Shown here piece after piece: positions 7,719 through 17,195 of a stretch of DNA of 63,322 nucleotides. The position numbers were made by a program, and so were the translations under genes. Where the stretch lies: contig JAFQTO010000004.1 of the NCBI GenBank assembly GCA_017408985.1, positions 1-63,322 of the forward strand. The letters run 5' to 3'. The stretch is from Clostridia bacterium. Its GTDB lineage: Bacteria > Bacillota > Clostridia > Oscillospirales > Butyricicoccaceae. Position 1 is the stretch's first letter, and each line of letters begins with the position of its first letter. A model generated the notes under the pieces. It did not search any database. It was not told the origin of the DNA and worked only from the letters and a program-made list of their open reading frames with translations.

Positions 7719-10436
7719 TTATTTACCGCAGCAATGCTTATATTTCTTGCCGCTGCCGCAGGGGCAGGGATCGTTTCTGCCTACCTTGTTGCCCTTGCGT
7801 ACCGTCTTGCTCAGACTGCCGTCGTCGCCGGTGTCATTTTCCTGTGCCACCTTTTCGCGCTTCTGCTGTACGTTGATGGTGAATATGCCCCTTGCCGTCT
7901 CGTCACGGATGGTGCTGATCATCTGATCGAACATATCGGCACCGATGCGCTTGTACTCCTTTTTGGGATCGACCTGAGCATAGCCCGACAGATTGATACC
8001 TCGGCGCAGCTCGTGCATGGAGTCTATATGCTCCATCCAGCTGCGGTCAACGGCGTTGAGCAGTACGATGCGCTCCATCTCACGCATAACGGGGGAGGTA
8101 AAATGCTCCTCGCGGGCATCGTACACCTGAATAGCCATACGGCTGAGATAGTCGGCGGCGTCTTCGTGGGTAAGCCCCGTCAGCTTGCTCTCCACGCTGG
8201 TGGTCATCTGGGGAGGATAGAACAGACCGCGGTACATCATGGACAGCTGTTTTGCCGTCGCTCTCTCAATGACCGGAGATGATGCCGAGGCCTCGGTCAC
8301 CGCACGGGATACCGATTCTGTGACCATACCTTTCACCTTTGCGCTGAGATCCTCGCCCGACAGCACACGCATACGCTCGGCGTAGATAAGGGTGCGCTGT
8401 TCGTTCATAACGTTGTCGTACTCCAGCACGTTTATACGGGTGCGGAAGTTGTTGCTCTCCACACGCTTCTGTGCCGACTCTATTGCATCGGACAGTATCT
8501 TCTGATCCAAAGGCTCGTCCTCGGGGACTTTAAGCGCGCGCATCATATTCATAACACGCTCACTGCCGAACAGACGCATCAGATCGTCCTCAAGTGACAG
8601 CATAAACACGCTCTCACCGGGGTCGCCCTGTCTGCCCGCACGGCCTCTCAGCTGATTGTCTATACGGCGGCTTTCGTGACGCTCGGTGCCTAAGATGCAC
8701 AGACCGCCGGAGGCAAGTACCTTTGCCTTGTCCTCGGCAACCGTCTTTTTGTGCTCTTCCAGCTTCTGACGGAATATGGCTCTCGCTTCAAGTACCTGGG
8801 CGTTGGAGGTGTCGGCGTAGCCCGAAGCCTCGTTGATAACGTCGTCGGGATAGCCCAGTGCCGCCAAGTCGTCCTTTGCCATATACTCGGCGTTGCCGCC
8901 CAGCATAATGTCGGTGCCTCGGCCTGCCATATTGGTGGCGATGGTGACCGCACCCGATTTGCCTGCCTGAGCGACTATGTTTGCTTCTTTTTCGTGGTGT
9001 TTGGCGTTGAGCACCTGATGACGGATGCCCTCGCGCTTGAGCATAGCCGAGAACTGCTCGCTTCGCTCAATGGAGACCGTACCCACCAGCACGGGCTGCT
9101 TTTTGTCGTAGCATTCCTTGATCTTCTGTACGATAGCCTTTTCCTTGCCGCGCTGTGTGCAGTAGATACGGTCGGGCAGATCGTTACGGATCATGGGCAT
9201 ATTGGTGGGTATCTCCACAACGTCCAGACTGTATATCTGTCTGAACTCGTCCTCCTCGGTAACGGCAGTACCCGTCATACCCGACAGCTTGGTATACAGA
9301 CGGAAGAAATTCTGGAAGGTAACTGTCGCCAGCGTCTTGCTCTCGCGCTTGACCTCCACATTCTCCTTTGCCTCGATAGCCTGATGCAGACCCTCGTTGT
9401 ACCGTCTGCCGAACATAAGTCTGCCGGTAAACTCGTCAACGATGATGACCTCGCCCTCGCGGATAACGTAGTCAACGTCGCGTACCATACAGCCGCGTGC
9501 CTTGACTGCCTGATTGATGTGGTGGAGCAGCTCGGCGTTCTGGGGGTCGGACAGATTTTCCAGCTTGAAGTATCTTTCTGCCTTTGCGCTGCCGCGGGGG
9601 GTGAGGGTGGCGGTGCGGGCCTTTTCGTCGATGAGGTAGTCTGCCTCGATCTCGTCCTGCTCCTGCTTCTCGTCTACCTCCACCACCTTGAGAGGGGTCA
9701 GCGTGGCGGCAAAACGGTCGGCTATCTTGTACAGGTCGGTGCTCTTGTCACCCTGACCCGAGATGATAAGAGGGGTACGCGCCTCGTCTATGAGGATGGA
9801 GTCTATTTCGTCAACTATGGCAAACGCCTGACCGCGCTGTACCATATTTTCTTTGTAGATAGCCATATTGTCGCGCAGATAGTCAAACCCCAGCTCGTTG
9901 TTGGTGCCGTAGGTGATATCGCAGGCATAAGCCGCTCTGCGCTCGTCGTTTGACATAGCGTGGACGATAACGCCGCAGGAAAGTCCCATAAAACGGTATA
10001 TCTTGCCCATCAGCTCGCCCTGATATGAAGCCAGATAGTCGTTGACCGTGATGATGTGTACGCCCTTGCCTGCAAGAGCGTTGAGGTATGCGGGCAGGGT
10101 AGCGGTAAGAGTCTTGCCCTCACCGGTCTTCATTTCCGCGATACGTCCCTGATGCAGTACCACGCCGCCTATGAGCTGTACGCGGAAGGGATACTGTCCC
10201 ATAACGCGCAGGCACGCCTCTCTGAACGCCGCAAAAGCCTCGGGGAGTATATCGTCCAGAGTAGCACCCGCGGCAAGCTTAGCTTTGAGACGGGGTGTCT
10301 CGGCTTTAAGCTCCTCGTCGCTGAGGGCGCGGTATTTGTCGCTCAGCGCCTCGATAGCGCAGATGGTGGGCTCAAGCTTTTTTAATTCGCGGGTGGAGTT
10401 GTCTCCAAAAAGTTTTTTGAGAAAAGAACTGGCCAA
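7719..10436 (-). CDS. secA: Preprotein translocase ATPase SecA
   Basis: 905 aa, full length. Visible are Walker A ('[11 protein letters not shown]'), the DEAD-type box ('[17 protein letters not shown]'), the helicase motif region ('[13 protein letters not shown]', '[10 protein letters not shown]') and the C-terminal zinc-binding SEC-C motif ('[17 protein letters not shown]'). SecA drives export of unfolded preproteins through SecYEG, which fits a genome with several secreted giants. The start is TTG: in-frame TGA and TAA codons lie immediately upstream, so no earlier start is possible, and AAGGA sits about 10 nt away. The leader on the minus strand contains a small GCCGC/GCGGC hairpin (10463-10477) whose role is unknown. 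Confidence 0.97.
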   Translation of the reverse strand: MASSFLKKLFGDNSTRELKKLEPTICAIEALSDKYRALSDEELKAETPRLKAKLAAGATLDDILPEAFAAFREACLRVMGQYPFRVQLIGGVVLHQGRIAEMKTGEGKTLTATLPAYLNALAGKGVHIITVNDYLASYQGELMGKIYRFMGLSCGVIVHAMSNDERRAAYACDITYGTNNELGFDYLRDNMAIYKENMVQRGQAFAIVDEIDSILIDEARTPLIISGQGDKSTDLYKIADRFAATLTPLKVVEVDEKQEQDEIEADYLIDEKARTATLTPRGSAKAERYFKLENLSDPQNAELLHHINQAVKARGCMVRDVDYVIREGEVIIVDEFTGRLMFGRRYNEGLHQAIEAKENVEVKRESKTLATVTFQNFFRLYTKLSGMTGTAVTEEDEFRQIYSLDVVEIPTNMPMIRNDLPDRIYCTQRGKEKAIVQKIKECYDKKQPVLVGTVSIERSEQFSAMLKREGIRHQVLNAKHHEKEANIVAQAGKSGAVTIATNMAGRGTDIMLGGNAEYMAKDDLAALGYPDDVINEASGYADTSNAQVLEARAIFRQKLEEHKKTVAEDKAKVLASGGLCILGTERHESRRIDNQLRGRAGRQGDPGESVFMLSLEDDLMRLFGSERVMNMMRALKVPEDEPLDQKILSDAIESAQKRVESNNFRTRINVLEYDNVMNEQRTLIYAERMRVLSGEDLSAKVKGMVTESVSRAVTEASASSPVIERATAKQLSMMYRGLFYPPQMTTSVESKLTGLTHEDAADYLSRMAIQVYDAREEHFTSPVMREMERIVLLNAVDRSWMEHIDSMHELRRGINLSGYAQVDPKKEYKRIGADMFDQMISTIRDETARGIFTINVQQKREKVAQENDTGDDGSLSKTVRKGNKVGRNDPCPCGSGKKYKHCCGK

Positions 10437-10557
10437 TTTTTATCATTCCTTATATTTGATAGGCCGCATTACGCGGCGGATTTGTCGTCAGCTTTCAGTA
10501 TAACATTATTATACGGATTTTTCCACCGCAAAAAGTCGTAAAATGTTTGTAAACCGC

Positions 10558-11460
10558 CTACAGGCTTTTTCGTTTGCCCTCGGGCAGCTGTGAGAGCATG
10601 ACCGCAGCAAACACCAAAGCACAGCCGAAATACTCCCGCATAAGCAGGGTCTCGCCGTTTATTACCCACGAAAACAGCAGGGCAAAAACCGACTCAAGGC
10701 TCATAATAAGTGAGCCTACCGATGCGTCGGTCATACGCAGGGCCACCGACTGCAGGGTAAAGCCCAGACAGCAGGATATTACGCTTGCGTACAGCAGAGG
10801 CACAGCTGCGGCGGCTATTGCAGGCAGTGAAAAATCGTCAAATATCAGCGCAAACACCAGCGCCGTCAGCGACGCGGTAAAAAACTCCACGCAGGCAAGA
10901 TACACGCCGTTGACTTTTGGTGAATAATGCTCAAGCAGGCATATCTGCACCGAGTAAACAGCCGCGCAGGCAAGCATGATAAGGTCGCCGGGGTTGATGC
11001 CGCCGCCCTCACCGCTGAGCGACAGCAGGGCAAAGCCCGCAAGCGCCGCCGCCACACCTGCCCACAGCGCCGGCGGAGGCAGTCTGCGGCGCAGGGTTGA
11101 GGTTATGATGGGCACTATGACTATGTACAGCGCGGCGATAAATGAGCCTTTGCCGGGGGTGGTGTACAGCAGACCGAAGCCCTGCAGTGCCGAGGCAAAC
11201 ACCAGCGCCACACCGCAGAGGGCGCCGCCCGTTATCAGGGCACGGCGGGGGATGGGGGTGCAGTCGGGACGTTTTTGCTCACGTTTGCGCAGAGCCATAC
11301 ATACGGGTAACAGAATAAGACCGCCTATGAGCATACGCAGGGTCTCGTAGGTGAATACCCCGATATGCTGTATGGCGGCATCGTTTGCCAGATACCCGCC
11401 GCCCCACACGGCAGCGGCGGCAAGCAGCATCAGATTGCCTGTAAGTTTCTTTTTGTTCAT
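10558..11460 (-). CDS. EamA/DMT-family transporter (copy B)
   Basis: 300 aa from ATG 11460, preceded by CGAGGA. About ten hydrophobic segments in two halves match the duplicated EamA (drug/metabolite transporter) fold. Family signs include 'VWGGGYLANDAAIQHIG' in the first helix pair, the 'TPGKGSFIAALYIVIVPI' loop and 'SLESVFALLFSWVINGE' in the second half. These inner-membrane carriers commonly export amino acids or metabolites; the substrate cannot be told from sequence. It is a tandem paralog of the gene at 11510-12427 and is separated from it by a hairpin that may attenuate expression. Confidence 0.88.
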   Translation of the reverse strand: MNKKKLTGNLMLLAAAAVWGGGYLANDAAIQHIGVFTYETLRMLIGGLILLPVCMALRKREQKRPDCTPIPRRALITGGALCGVALVFASALQGFGLLYTTPGKGSFIAALYIVIVPIITSTLRRRLPPPALWAGVAAALAGFALLSLSGEGGGINPGDLIMLACAAVYSVQICLLEHYSPKVNGVYLACVEFFTASLTALVFALIFDDFSLPAIAAAAVPLLYASVISCCLGFTLQSVALRMTDASVGSLIMSLESVFALLFSWVINGETLLMREYFGCALVFAAVMLSQLPEGKRKSL

Positions 11461-11477
11461 ATATCCTCGGTTAGTGC

Positions 11478-11502
11478 AAAAGCTCCCCAAAAAGGAGCTT
11501 TT
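11478..11502 (-). terminator. Hairpin between the two EamA genes
   Basis: AAAAGCTCC (11478-11486) pairs with GGAGCTTTT (11494-11502). On the minus strand the stem is followed by TTTTGC, so it can act as a partial terminator or attenuator after the upstream transporter gene. Confidence 0.6.
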
Positions 11503-11509
11503 GTGCAGT

Positions 11510-12427
11510 TTATTTCTTCTTTATCCTCAGCTTTTCGGGAGGTATCTGTGACAGTACCACGGCGAGAAATACCACGCCGCAGCCTGCGTACTCGGAAGCG
11601 GTCAGCTGTTCGTGCAGCAGCAGCCAGCCGAACAGCACCGAGAATACCGACTCAAGGCTCATAAGCAGAGCGGCGACGGTGGGGTCGGTGTCCTTTTGGG
11701 CGATGACCTGCAGGGTATAGGCAATACCGCAGGAGCAGACACCTGCGTACAGAATGGGCACGGCCGCACGGGTTATATCGGCAAAGGATATGTCCTCTGT
11801 AATAAGCGCGGCAATAAGGGACAGTACGGCACAGACGAAGAACTGTATGCTGGACAGAGCCACGCCGTTGACGTGGGGGGAATAGCGGTCGATTATCAGG
11901 ATATGTACGGCAAACAGTACGGCGCAGACCAGCACAAGCAGGTCACCCTTGTTGATGTTGCCGAAGCCGCCGCCCAGCGCCAGCAGATAGAAGCCCACCA
12001 TGGCAATGGCCGCATATATCCATGTCAGCCAATGGGACTTTACCCGCAGGAATATAAGGGCGAGAATGGGCACAAGCACAACGTAGATGGTGGTTATGAA
12101 GCCTGCCTTGCCCGCGGTGGTGTAGATAATGCCGTAATTCTGAAAGGTGCTGGCAAAAAACAGTGCAATACCGCACAGTACGCCGCCGGTGACAAGCAGC
12201 TTGTAATCAGCTCTGGTCATAGGCCGGTATTCGGGCTTTTTGCGCTCAAGTCTGTTCATCACCCACAAAAGGGGAAGAAGCACCAGAGAGCCTATGAGCA
12301 TTCTGACACCGTTGAAGGTAAAGGGACCTATAGCGTCCATAGCCGTGCTTTGTGCCACGAAAGCCGCGCCCCACAAAGCCGCGGTAAGCACCAACAGCAG
12401 GTTGGCGCGCAGAGTTTTCATATTCAT
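11510..12427 (-). CDS. EamA/DMT-family transporter (copy A)
   Basis: 305 aa from ATG 12427, chosen for the GAGGTG site about 6 nt upstream; an in-frame start 36 nt earlier would swallow that site. Ten predicted membrane helices in two EamA repeats ('LWGAAFVAQSTAMDAIGPFT', 'TTAGKAGFITTIYVVLVPI', 'SLESVFSVLFGWLLLHEQL'). The sequence closely parallels the next gene, so the pair arose by tandem duplication. A strong sigma-A promoter lies upstream. Probable role is efflux of a small metabolite or amino acid; the divergent neighbour is the first gene of the amino-acid/peptide catabolic block, a suggestive but unproven link. Confidence 0.88.
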   Translation of the reverse strand: MNMKTLRANLLLVLTAALWGAAFVAQSTAMDAIGPFTFNGVRMLIGSLVLLPLLWVMNRLERKKPEYRPMTRADYKLLVTGGVLCGIALFFASTFQNYGIIYTTAGKAGFITTIYVVLVPILALIFLRVKSHWLTWIYAAIAMVGFYLLALGGGFGNINKGDLLVLVCAVLFAVHILIIDRYSPHVNGVALSSIQFFVCAVLSLIAALITEDISFADITRAAVPILYAGVCSCGIAYTLQVIAQKDTDPTVAALLMSLESVFSVLFGWLLLHEQLTASEYAGCGVVFLAVVLSQIPPEKLRIKKK

Positions 12428-12468
12428 AAAAAACACCTCACAGAGATATCTCATATTCAGCAAATTTA

Positions 12469-12498
12469 ATTATACTATAAAATCAAAGCTAAAGTCAA
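12469..12498 (-). promoter_or_regulatory. Sigma-A promoter for the EamA genes
   Basis: On the minus strand TTGACT and TATAAT are separated by 18 nt, close to consensus, about 40 nt before the start codon of the first transporter. Confidence 0.8.
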
Positions 12499-12542
12499 TG
12501 AAACTCTATATTAAATATAAGTAAATATAATAGTCAAAAGGC

Positions 12543-12572
12543 TTGCAATTGCAGGCGCAGGTATGGTAAAAT
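12543..12572 (+). promoter_or_regulatory. Promoter of the catabolic block, with extended -10
   Basis: TTGCAA (12543-12548) and TAAAAT (12567-12572) are spaced by 18 nt, and the -10 is preceded by TG (TGGTAAAAT). It lies 49 nt before the MmgE/PrpD start and is the only clear promoter seen for the 12.6-30.2 kb gene run. Confidence 0.7.
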
Positions 12573-12621
12573 CATCGGTAGATGTAAATAAAAACTATTA
12601 TTATGTGAGGAGAGAAACATA

Positions 12622-13965
12622 ATGATTTATTCAAGAGACTACAAGTTTGAGGACTTTATCATCAACCTCAAATGGGAGAACCTGCCCGCAAACGTTCAGG
12701 AGAGAGCAAAGATGTGCTTTGCCGACCTGCTGAATGCTCTGATCCTGGGCAGCCACAGCGCACAGTTCGATGCAGGCGTCAAGACTGCAAAAGAAATGTT
12801 CGGCAAGGGCGATATCCCCGTAATCGGCATTCAGGAGACCTTCAACTACTACGGTGCAACCACCGCTATGGGTCACTCCTCCAACGCCTACGACCTTGAC
12901 GACGGACACAAGATAATCCGTGCTCATCCCGGTACAGCATTCATCAGCGGTATCCTCGCCGCCGCTTGGGAAGAGGACAGCACATACAAAGAGCTGCTCG
13001 AGGCTCTGGTAGCCGCCTACGAGACCACCATCCGTTCGGGCGCCGCCATGATCGAGCACTACAACAACTACTACCACAGCAGCGGCTCCTTCGGACCCTG
13101 GGGTATCGTAGCAGGCGCAGGCAAGCTCAAGGGCTGGGACAGAGAGAGACTGAACAACGCTCTGGCAATCGCTGAGTTCAACAGCCCCTTCGCTCCCGGC
13201 GGCAGAAGTGTTGAGTACCCCTCCATGAACAAGGACGGTGTTCCTTACGGCGCTATGGTCGGTGCTATGGCAATGGCTTCCGAGAAGTGCGGCTTCGTTT
13301 CCAACTGTCACCTGATGGACGGTGAGGAGTACAAGAAGTACGCCGACGATCTGGGCAAAAAGTACGAGATACTTGACCTTTACTTCAAACCCTACGCAGG
13401 CTGCCGCTGGGGTCATCCCGCAATCGACGCCGTCGTATTCCTGATGCGTGAAAATAACATCACCTGGCAGGATATCGAAAAGGTAGTCATCAAGACCTTC
13501 TATCAGGCGACCCGCCTGTCCAAGATAGTTCCCAAGACCACCGACGAGGCTCAGTACAATATCGCATATCCCACCGCCTGCGGCATCGTCTGGGGCGACT
13601 TCGGATTTGAGCAGGCAAGAGACGAGAATCTGGGCGATCCCAGAGTCATCGAGATGATGAGCCGTCTCAGCTTCGAAAAGGACGACGAGATCGACGCTAT
13701 GTTCCCCGGCCGCCGCTGCTGCAAGGCTGTCATCACCCTCAAGGACGGCACCGTGCTTGAAGGCGGTCTCTGCGAGCCCAGAGGCGAAGCTTACGAGGGC
13801 TTCGGCTTCGAGTGGATCGAAGAGAAGTTTATGCGTATGAGCAAGGCTGTTATGACCGAGAAGGCTCTCAAGGACATTATGGAAGTGCTCAAGGGCGACC
13901 TCAACGTCAAGGTGCGTGACATCGTCGCACTTGTAAACCGCAAGGAAAACTGGACCGACAGATAA
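12622..13965 (+). CDS. MmgE/PrpD family protein
   Basis: 447 aa, normal length for the family. The N-terminal all-helical part contains 'GHSSNAYDLDDGH' followed by 'HPG' (residues 93-118), the active-site region of MmgE/PrpD proteins; further family landmarks are 'GPWGIVAGAGKLKGWD' and 'KPYAGCRWGHPAIDA'. Characterised members are 2-methylcitrate dehydratase, cis-aconitate decarboxylase and iminodisuccinate epimerase, so this is a lyase or epimerase of polycarboxylates or carboxylated amino acids. No methylcitrate synthase or lyase is nearby. Its place at the head of a deacylase/peptidase block favours an amino-acid-derived substrate (inference). The RBS GAGGAG lies just upstream, and a terminator-like hairpin separates it from the deacylases. 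Confidence 0.85.
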   Translation: MIYSRDYKFEDFIINLKWENLPANVQERAKMCFADLLNALILGSHSAQFDAGVKTAKEMFGKGDIPVIGIQETFNYYGATTAMGHSSNAYDLDDGHKIIRAHPGTAFISGILAAAWEEDSTYKELLEALVAAYETTIRSGAAMIEHYNNYYHSSGSFGPWGIVAGAGKLKGWDRERLNNALAIAEFNSPFAPGGRSVEYPSMNKDGVPYGAMVGAMAMASEKCGFVSNCHLMDGEEYKKYADDLGKKYEILDLYFKPYAGCRWGHPAIDAVVFLMRENNITWQDIEKVVIKTFYQATRLSKIVPKTTDEAQYNIAYPTACGIVWGDFGFEQARDENLGDPRVIEMMSRLSFEKDDEIDAMFPGRRCCKAVITLKDGTVLEGGLCEPRGEAYEGFGFEWIEEKFMRMSKAVMTEKALKDIMEVLKGDLNVKVRDIVALVNRKENWTDR

Positions 13966-13972
13966 ATAAAAC

Positions 13973-14027
13973 AAGAGGATTCGGGCAAACGGGAAGAAGA
14001 ACGCGTTTGTTTGGGTCCTCTTTTTTT
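13973..14027 (+). terminator. Terminator or attenuator between MmgE/PrpD and the deacylase array
   Basis: AAGAGGA (13973-13979) pairs with TCCTCTT (14016-14022); an inner stem pairs CAAACG with CGTTTG, and seven T follow. No strong promoter is visible between here and 14074, so partial read-through may set the ratio of the first gene to the array. Confidence 0.75.
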
Positions 14028-14073
14028 CAAAATACCGGAAAATACGGAAAAATCACGAAAAGAGGTAAAAATT

Positions 14074-15615
14074 ATGTTTGATATTCTCATCAAGAACGCC
14101 AATATAGTTGACGGCAGCGGCAAAAAAGGCTATCAGGGCGACATCGCTGTCAAGGACGGCAAGATCGCCGCAATGGGCAAAGTAGAGGGCGAGGCAAAGC
14201 AGATCATCGACGCCACCGGCCTGACCGCAACCCCCGGCTTTATCGATTCTCACAGCCACGGTGACGGCAGTGTGCTTGAGATGCCCGATATGGACAACAT
14301 CGTGCTTCAGGGCGTTACCACTATCATCGGCGGCCAGTGCGGCGGCTCTGATGCTCCCTGCGGCAAGTGCGACGCCAAGAATTACGAAAAGCGCAAAACC
14401 GTCAAGGATTGGTTCGACGCTCTTGAGCAGAGCGGTCTGGGCAGCAACGTAGTTCTGCTGGCAGGCCACAGCACCATCCGCGATATGGTCATGGGCGATC
14501 TGGCAAACCGCGCTCCCACCCTCGATGAGATGGAGCAGATGAAGGCTCTCATGGCCAAGTGCATGGACGAGGGCGCCAAGGGCATGAACCTGGGCATCTA
14601 CTACACCCCCGGCGCATACGCAACCACCGACGAGATCGTTGAGATCGGCAAGGTCGTCGGCGAAAGAGGCGGCGTTATCTCCAGCCACATCCGTTCGGAG
14701 AGCGTCAGACTGGTCGAGTCTGTGGAGGAGATGATCGAGATCGCCCGCCGCACCGGTGCCAAGACCGTTGTCTCCCACCACAAAGCAGCAGGCGGCCCCA
14801 ACTACTGGGGACGCACCAAGATCACTACCAAGCTGATCGAGGAAGCCAGAGCGCAGGGTGTACCCATCTGGTGCGACGTATATCCCTACGAGGCCTGCTC
14901 CACCAGTCTGTGGGCAACCTTTATCTCCCCCGAGCGTCAGGCTCTGGGCAAGAAGAAGATCGCCGAGATGCTCAAGACTCCCGAATACCGCAAGGAAGCA
15001 CGCGAGTGGATCGAGGAGACCTTCATCAATCATTCCTGGCACGAAAAGGGTCTGTCCTGGTGCCTTATGTGCGGTCTCAAGGAGCTGAGCGAGCTCAACG
15101 GTCTGCGCATCAACGAAGCCGCCGAGAAGTACGGCAAGGACGAGTTTGAGACTCTGTTCGACGTACTGGCAGCCAACGAGTGTGTCGGCAGAGGCGTTCT
15201 GTTCACCATGAACGAAGAAGATGTCAAGAACGTTATCTCCAAACCCTATGCAATGATCGGCTCGGACGGCAGCGTTTCCCGCGCTCCCGCCCATCCCCGC
15301 AATTACGGCACATTCCCCCGCGCCGTATCCCGTTTTGTCAGAGAACTCAAGGTAGTTGAGTTTGAAGAAATGATCCGCAAGATGACCTCTCTTGCAGCAG
15401 AGGTATATGATCTTGATACCAAGGGCCTCCTTGAGGTGGGCAGAGATGCAGACATCTGCATCCTCGATGCTGACAAGTACGGCCCCCTCTCCACTTTTGT
15501 TGAACCCGGCAAGCCCAACGTAGGCGTTGAGTACGTGCTGGTCAACGGCGTTATCACCGTTGAGCACGACAAGTACAACGGCGCTCTGGCAGGCAAACCT
15601 ATCAGAAAGGCATAA
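14074..15615 (+). CDS. N-acyl-D-amino-acid deacylase family amidohydrolase, paralog 1
   Basis: 513 aa from ATG 14074 with AGAGGT upstream; an in-frame ATG at 14011 lies inside the terminator hairpin and is unlikely. It belongs to the amidohydrolase superfamily, D-aminoacylase branch. Metal and catalytic residues are visible: HxH at H60/H62 ('FIDSHSHGD'), C89 in 'GQCGGS', H205 in 'SSHIRSES', H235 in 'VVSHHKA' and D398 in 'IGSDGS', matching the His-His-Cys-His-His-Asp set of Alcaligenes D-aminoacylase. Such enzymes hydrolyse N-acyl-D-amino acids to D-amino acid and carboxylate in the cytoplasm. It is the most divergent of the six copies, shorter and ending in 'RKA' instead of the LREE-type tail. 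Confidence 0.87.
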   Translation: MFDILIKNANIVDGSGKKGYQGDIAVKDGKIAAMGKVEGEAKQIIDATGLTATPGFIDSHSHGDGSVLEMPDMDNIVLQGVTTIIGGQCGGSDAPCGKCDAKNYEKRKTVKDWFDALEQSGLGSNVVLLAGHSTIRDMVMGDLANRAPTLDEMEQMKALMAKCMDEGAKGMNLGIYYTPGAYATTDEIVEIGKVVGERGGVISSHIRSESVRLVESVEEMIEIARRTGAKTVVSHHKAAGGPNYWGRTKITTKLIEEARAQGVPIWCDVYPYEACSTSLWATFISPERQALGKKKIAEMLKTPEYRKEAREWIEETFINHSWHEKGLSWCLMCGLKELSELNGLRINEAAEKYGKDEFETLFDVLAANECVGRGVLFTMNEEDVKNVISKPYAMIGSDGSVSRAPAHPRNYGTFPRAVSRFVRELKVVEFEEMIRKMTSLAAEVYDLDTKGLLEVGRDADICILDADKYGPLSTFVEPGKPNVGVEYVLVNGVITVEHDKYNGALAGKPIRKA

Positions 15616-15624
15616 GGTGAAAAT

Positions 15625-17190
15625 ATGTACGATCTTATAATCAAAAACGGAAGAATTATCGACGGTACCGGTTCTCCCTCTTATTTTGCCGACGTTGCCA
15701 TCAAGGATGGCAAAATCGTCAAGGTCAAAAAGGGTATCAAGGGCGAAGCCAAAGACATCCTGGATGCACAGGGTCTGGTAGTTACCCCCGGTTTTATAGA
15801 TTCTCACGGACACAATGACTCTGCTATATTCTCTTTCCCCGATCAGCGCGAGAAGATCGAGCAGGGCATCACCACCACCATCGCAGGTCAGTGCGGCGGC
15901 TCTCAGGCACCCTACGGCAAGGACGTTCCCGCCGACAAGATCAAGAATATCGAAGGCTTCGGCAAAGAGTGCGACGTCTACAAGACCATGGGCTCCTTCC
16001 TTGAGAATGCTCAGAAGGTCCCCCAGGGCAGCAACGTCTGCATGCTGGTAGGTCACGGCTCTCTCCGCCGCGCCGTTATGGGCGTTGCAGACCGCAAGCC
16101 TACCTTGGAGGAGCTGGAGAAGATGAAAGCCCTCCTCCGTGAGGGTATTGAGGCGGGCGCATTGGGTCTGTCGCTGGGACTTATCTACACTCCCGGCTGC
16201 TATGCCGAGACCGACGAGCTCATCGAGATCGCCAAGGTAGCAGGCGAGTACAACGCAGTTGTTGCCGCACACATCCGTGACGAGGGCGACTACCTCATCA
16301 AGGCTGTCAAGGAGTTTATCACCATCATCCGTGAGTCGGGCGCCCGCGGCGTTCTGTCCCACCACAAGGCCGCAACCCGTGACGAGACATGGGGTAAGGT
16401 CAGCCACACCATCCGTATGCTCAAGGAAGCCAACGAGCAGGGCGTGGAGATCTACTGCGACGTATATCCCTATCACGCATCCCACACCGGCCTGGCATCC
16501 ACCTTCCTGCCCGGTCCCTTCCGCGCACAGAGCGCTGCAGCTCAGATCGAGCAGCTCAATGATCCTGTCAAGCGTGCGGAGATCAAAGAATGGAACCTCA
16601 AAAAATGGGGCAGAGACCTCAGCTGGGTACAGCTTGCACGCAGCGGCTCCTATCCCCAGTATCTGGGTGTCCGTATGAACAAGATCGCCGAAATGGAAGG
16701 CAAGGACGAGTACGACATGGTATTTGATATCATGACAAGCGACAATATGGGCGGCACAGCCTGCTACTTCACAATATGCGAAGAAGACATTGCCACCGTT
16801 ATGTCTTATGACCGCGCAATGATATGCACCGACGGCGGTGTTGCAGGCAACGCAACCGTCTTCCATCCCCGCAACAAGGGTTCCTTCCCCCGCGCACTGG
16901 GCAGATTCTGCCGTGAAAAGGGCGTTGTCTCCCTGCCCGAGATGATCCGCAAGATGACAGCTATGCCCGCCGCAGTCTACAACCTGCGTTCTAAGGGTCT
17001 GGTGTGGGAAGGTTTTGACGCCGACCTGTGCATCTTCGATCCCGACAAGATCATCGACCGTAGTGAGTTTACCGATTGCCAAAAGCGTGCCGAGGGACTC
17101 AACTATGTCCTGATGGCAGGCGAGGTGGTCGTTGAGAACGCTGTTCACAACGGCAAGCGTCTGGGCAAAATCATCCTTAGAGAGGAATAA
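15625..17190 (+). CDS. N-acyl-D-amino-acid deacylase family amidohydrolase, paralog 2
   Basis: 521 aa. Complete set of expected metal/catalytic residues: H61/H63 ('SHGHND'), C90 ('GQCGGS'), H216 ('AAHIRDE'), H246 ('LSHHKAA') and D403 ('CTDGG'). It starts 9 nt after paralog 1. Its C-terminus 'LREE' is encoded by bases that read AGAGAGGAA just before the stop, placing a ribosome binding site for the next gene inside this one. Very similar to paralog 3 in length (both 521) and wording of most motifs, so these two form the youngest-looking pair. Substrate specificity cannot be read from sequence. Confidence 0.87.
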   Translation: MYDLIIKNGRIIDGTGSPSYFADVAIKDGKIVKVKKGIKGEAKDILDAQGLVVTPGFIDSHGHNDSAIFSFPDQREKIEQGITTTIAGQCGGSQAPYGKDVPADKIKNIEGFGKECDVYKTMGSFLENAQKVPQGSNVCMLVGHGSLRRAVMGVADRKPTLEELEKMKALLREGIEAGALGLSLGLIYTPGCYAETDELIEIAKVAGEYNAVVAAHIRDEGDYLIKAVKEFITIIRESGARGVLSHHKAATRDETWGKVSHTIRMLKEANEQGVEIYCDVYPYHASHTGLASTFLPGPFRAQSAAAQIEQLNDPVKRAEIKEWNLKKWGRDLSWVQLARSGSYPQYLGVRMNKIAEMEGKDEYDMVFDIMTSDNMGGTACYFTICEEDIATVMSYDRAMICTDGGVAGNATVFHPRNKGSFPRALGRFCREKGVVSLPEMIRKMTAMPAAVYNLRSKGLVWEGFDADLCIFDPDKIIDRSEFTDCQKRAEGLNYVLMAGEVVVENAVHNGKRLGKIILREE

Positions 17191-17195
17191 TCATT

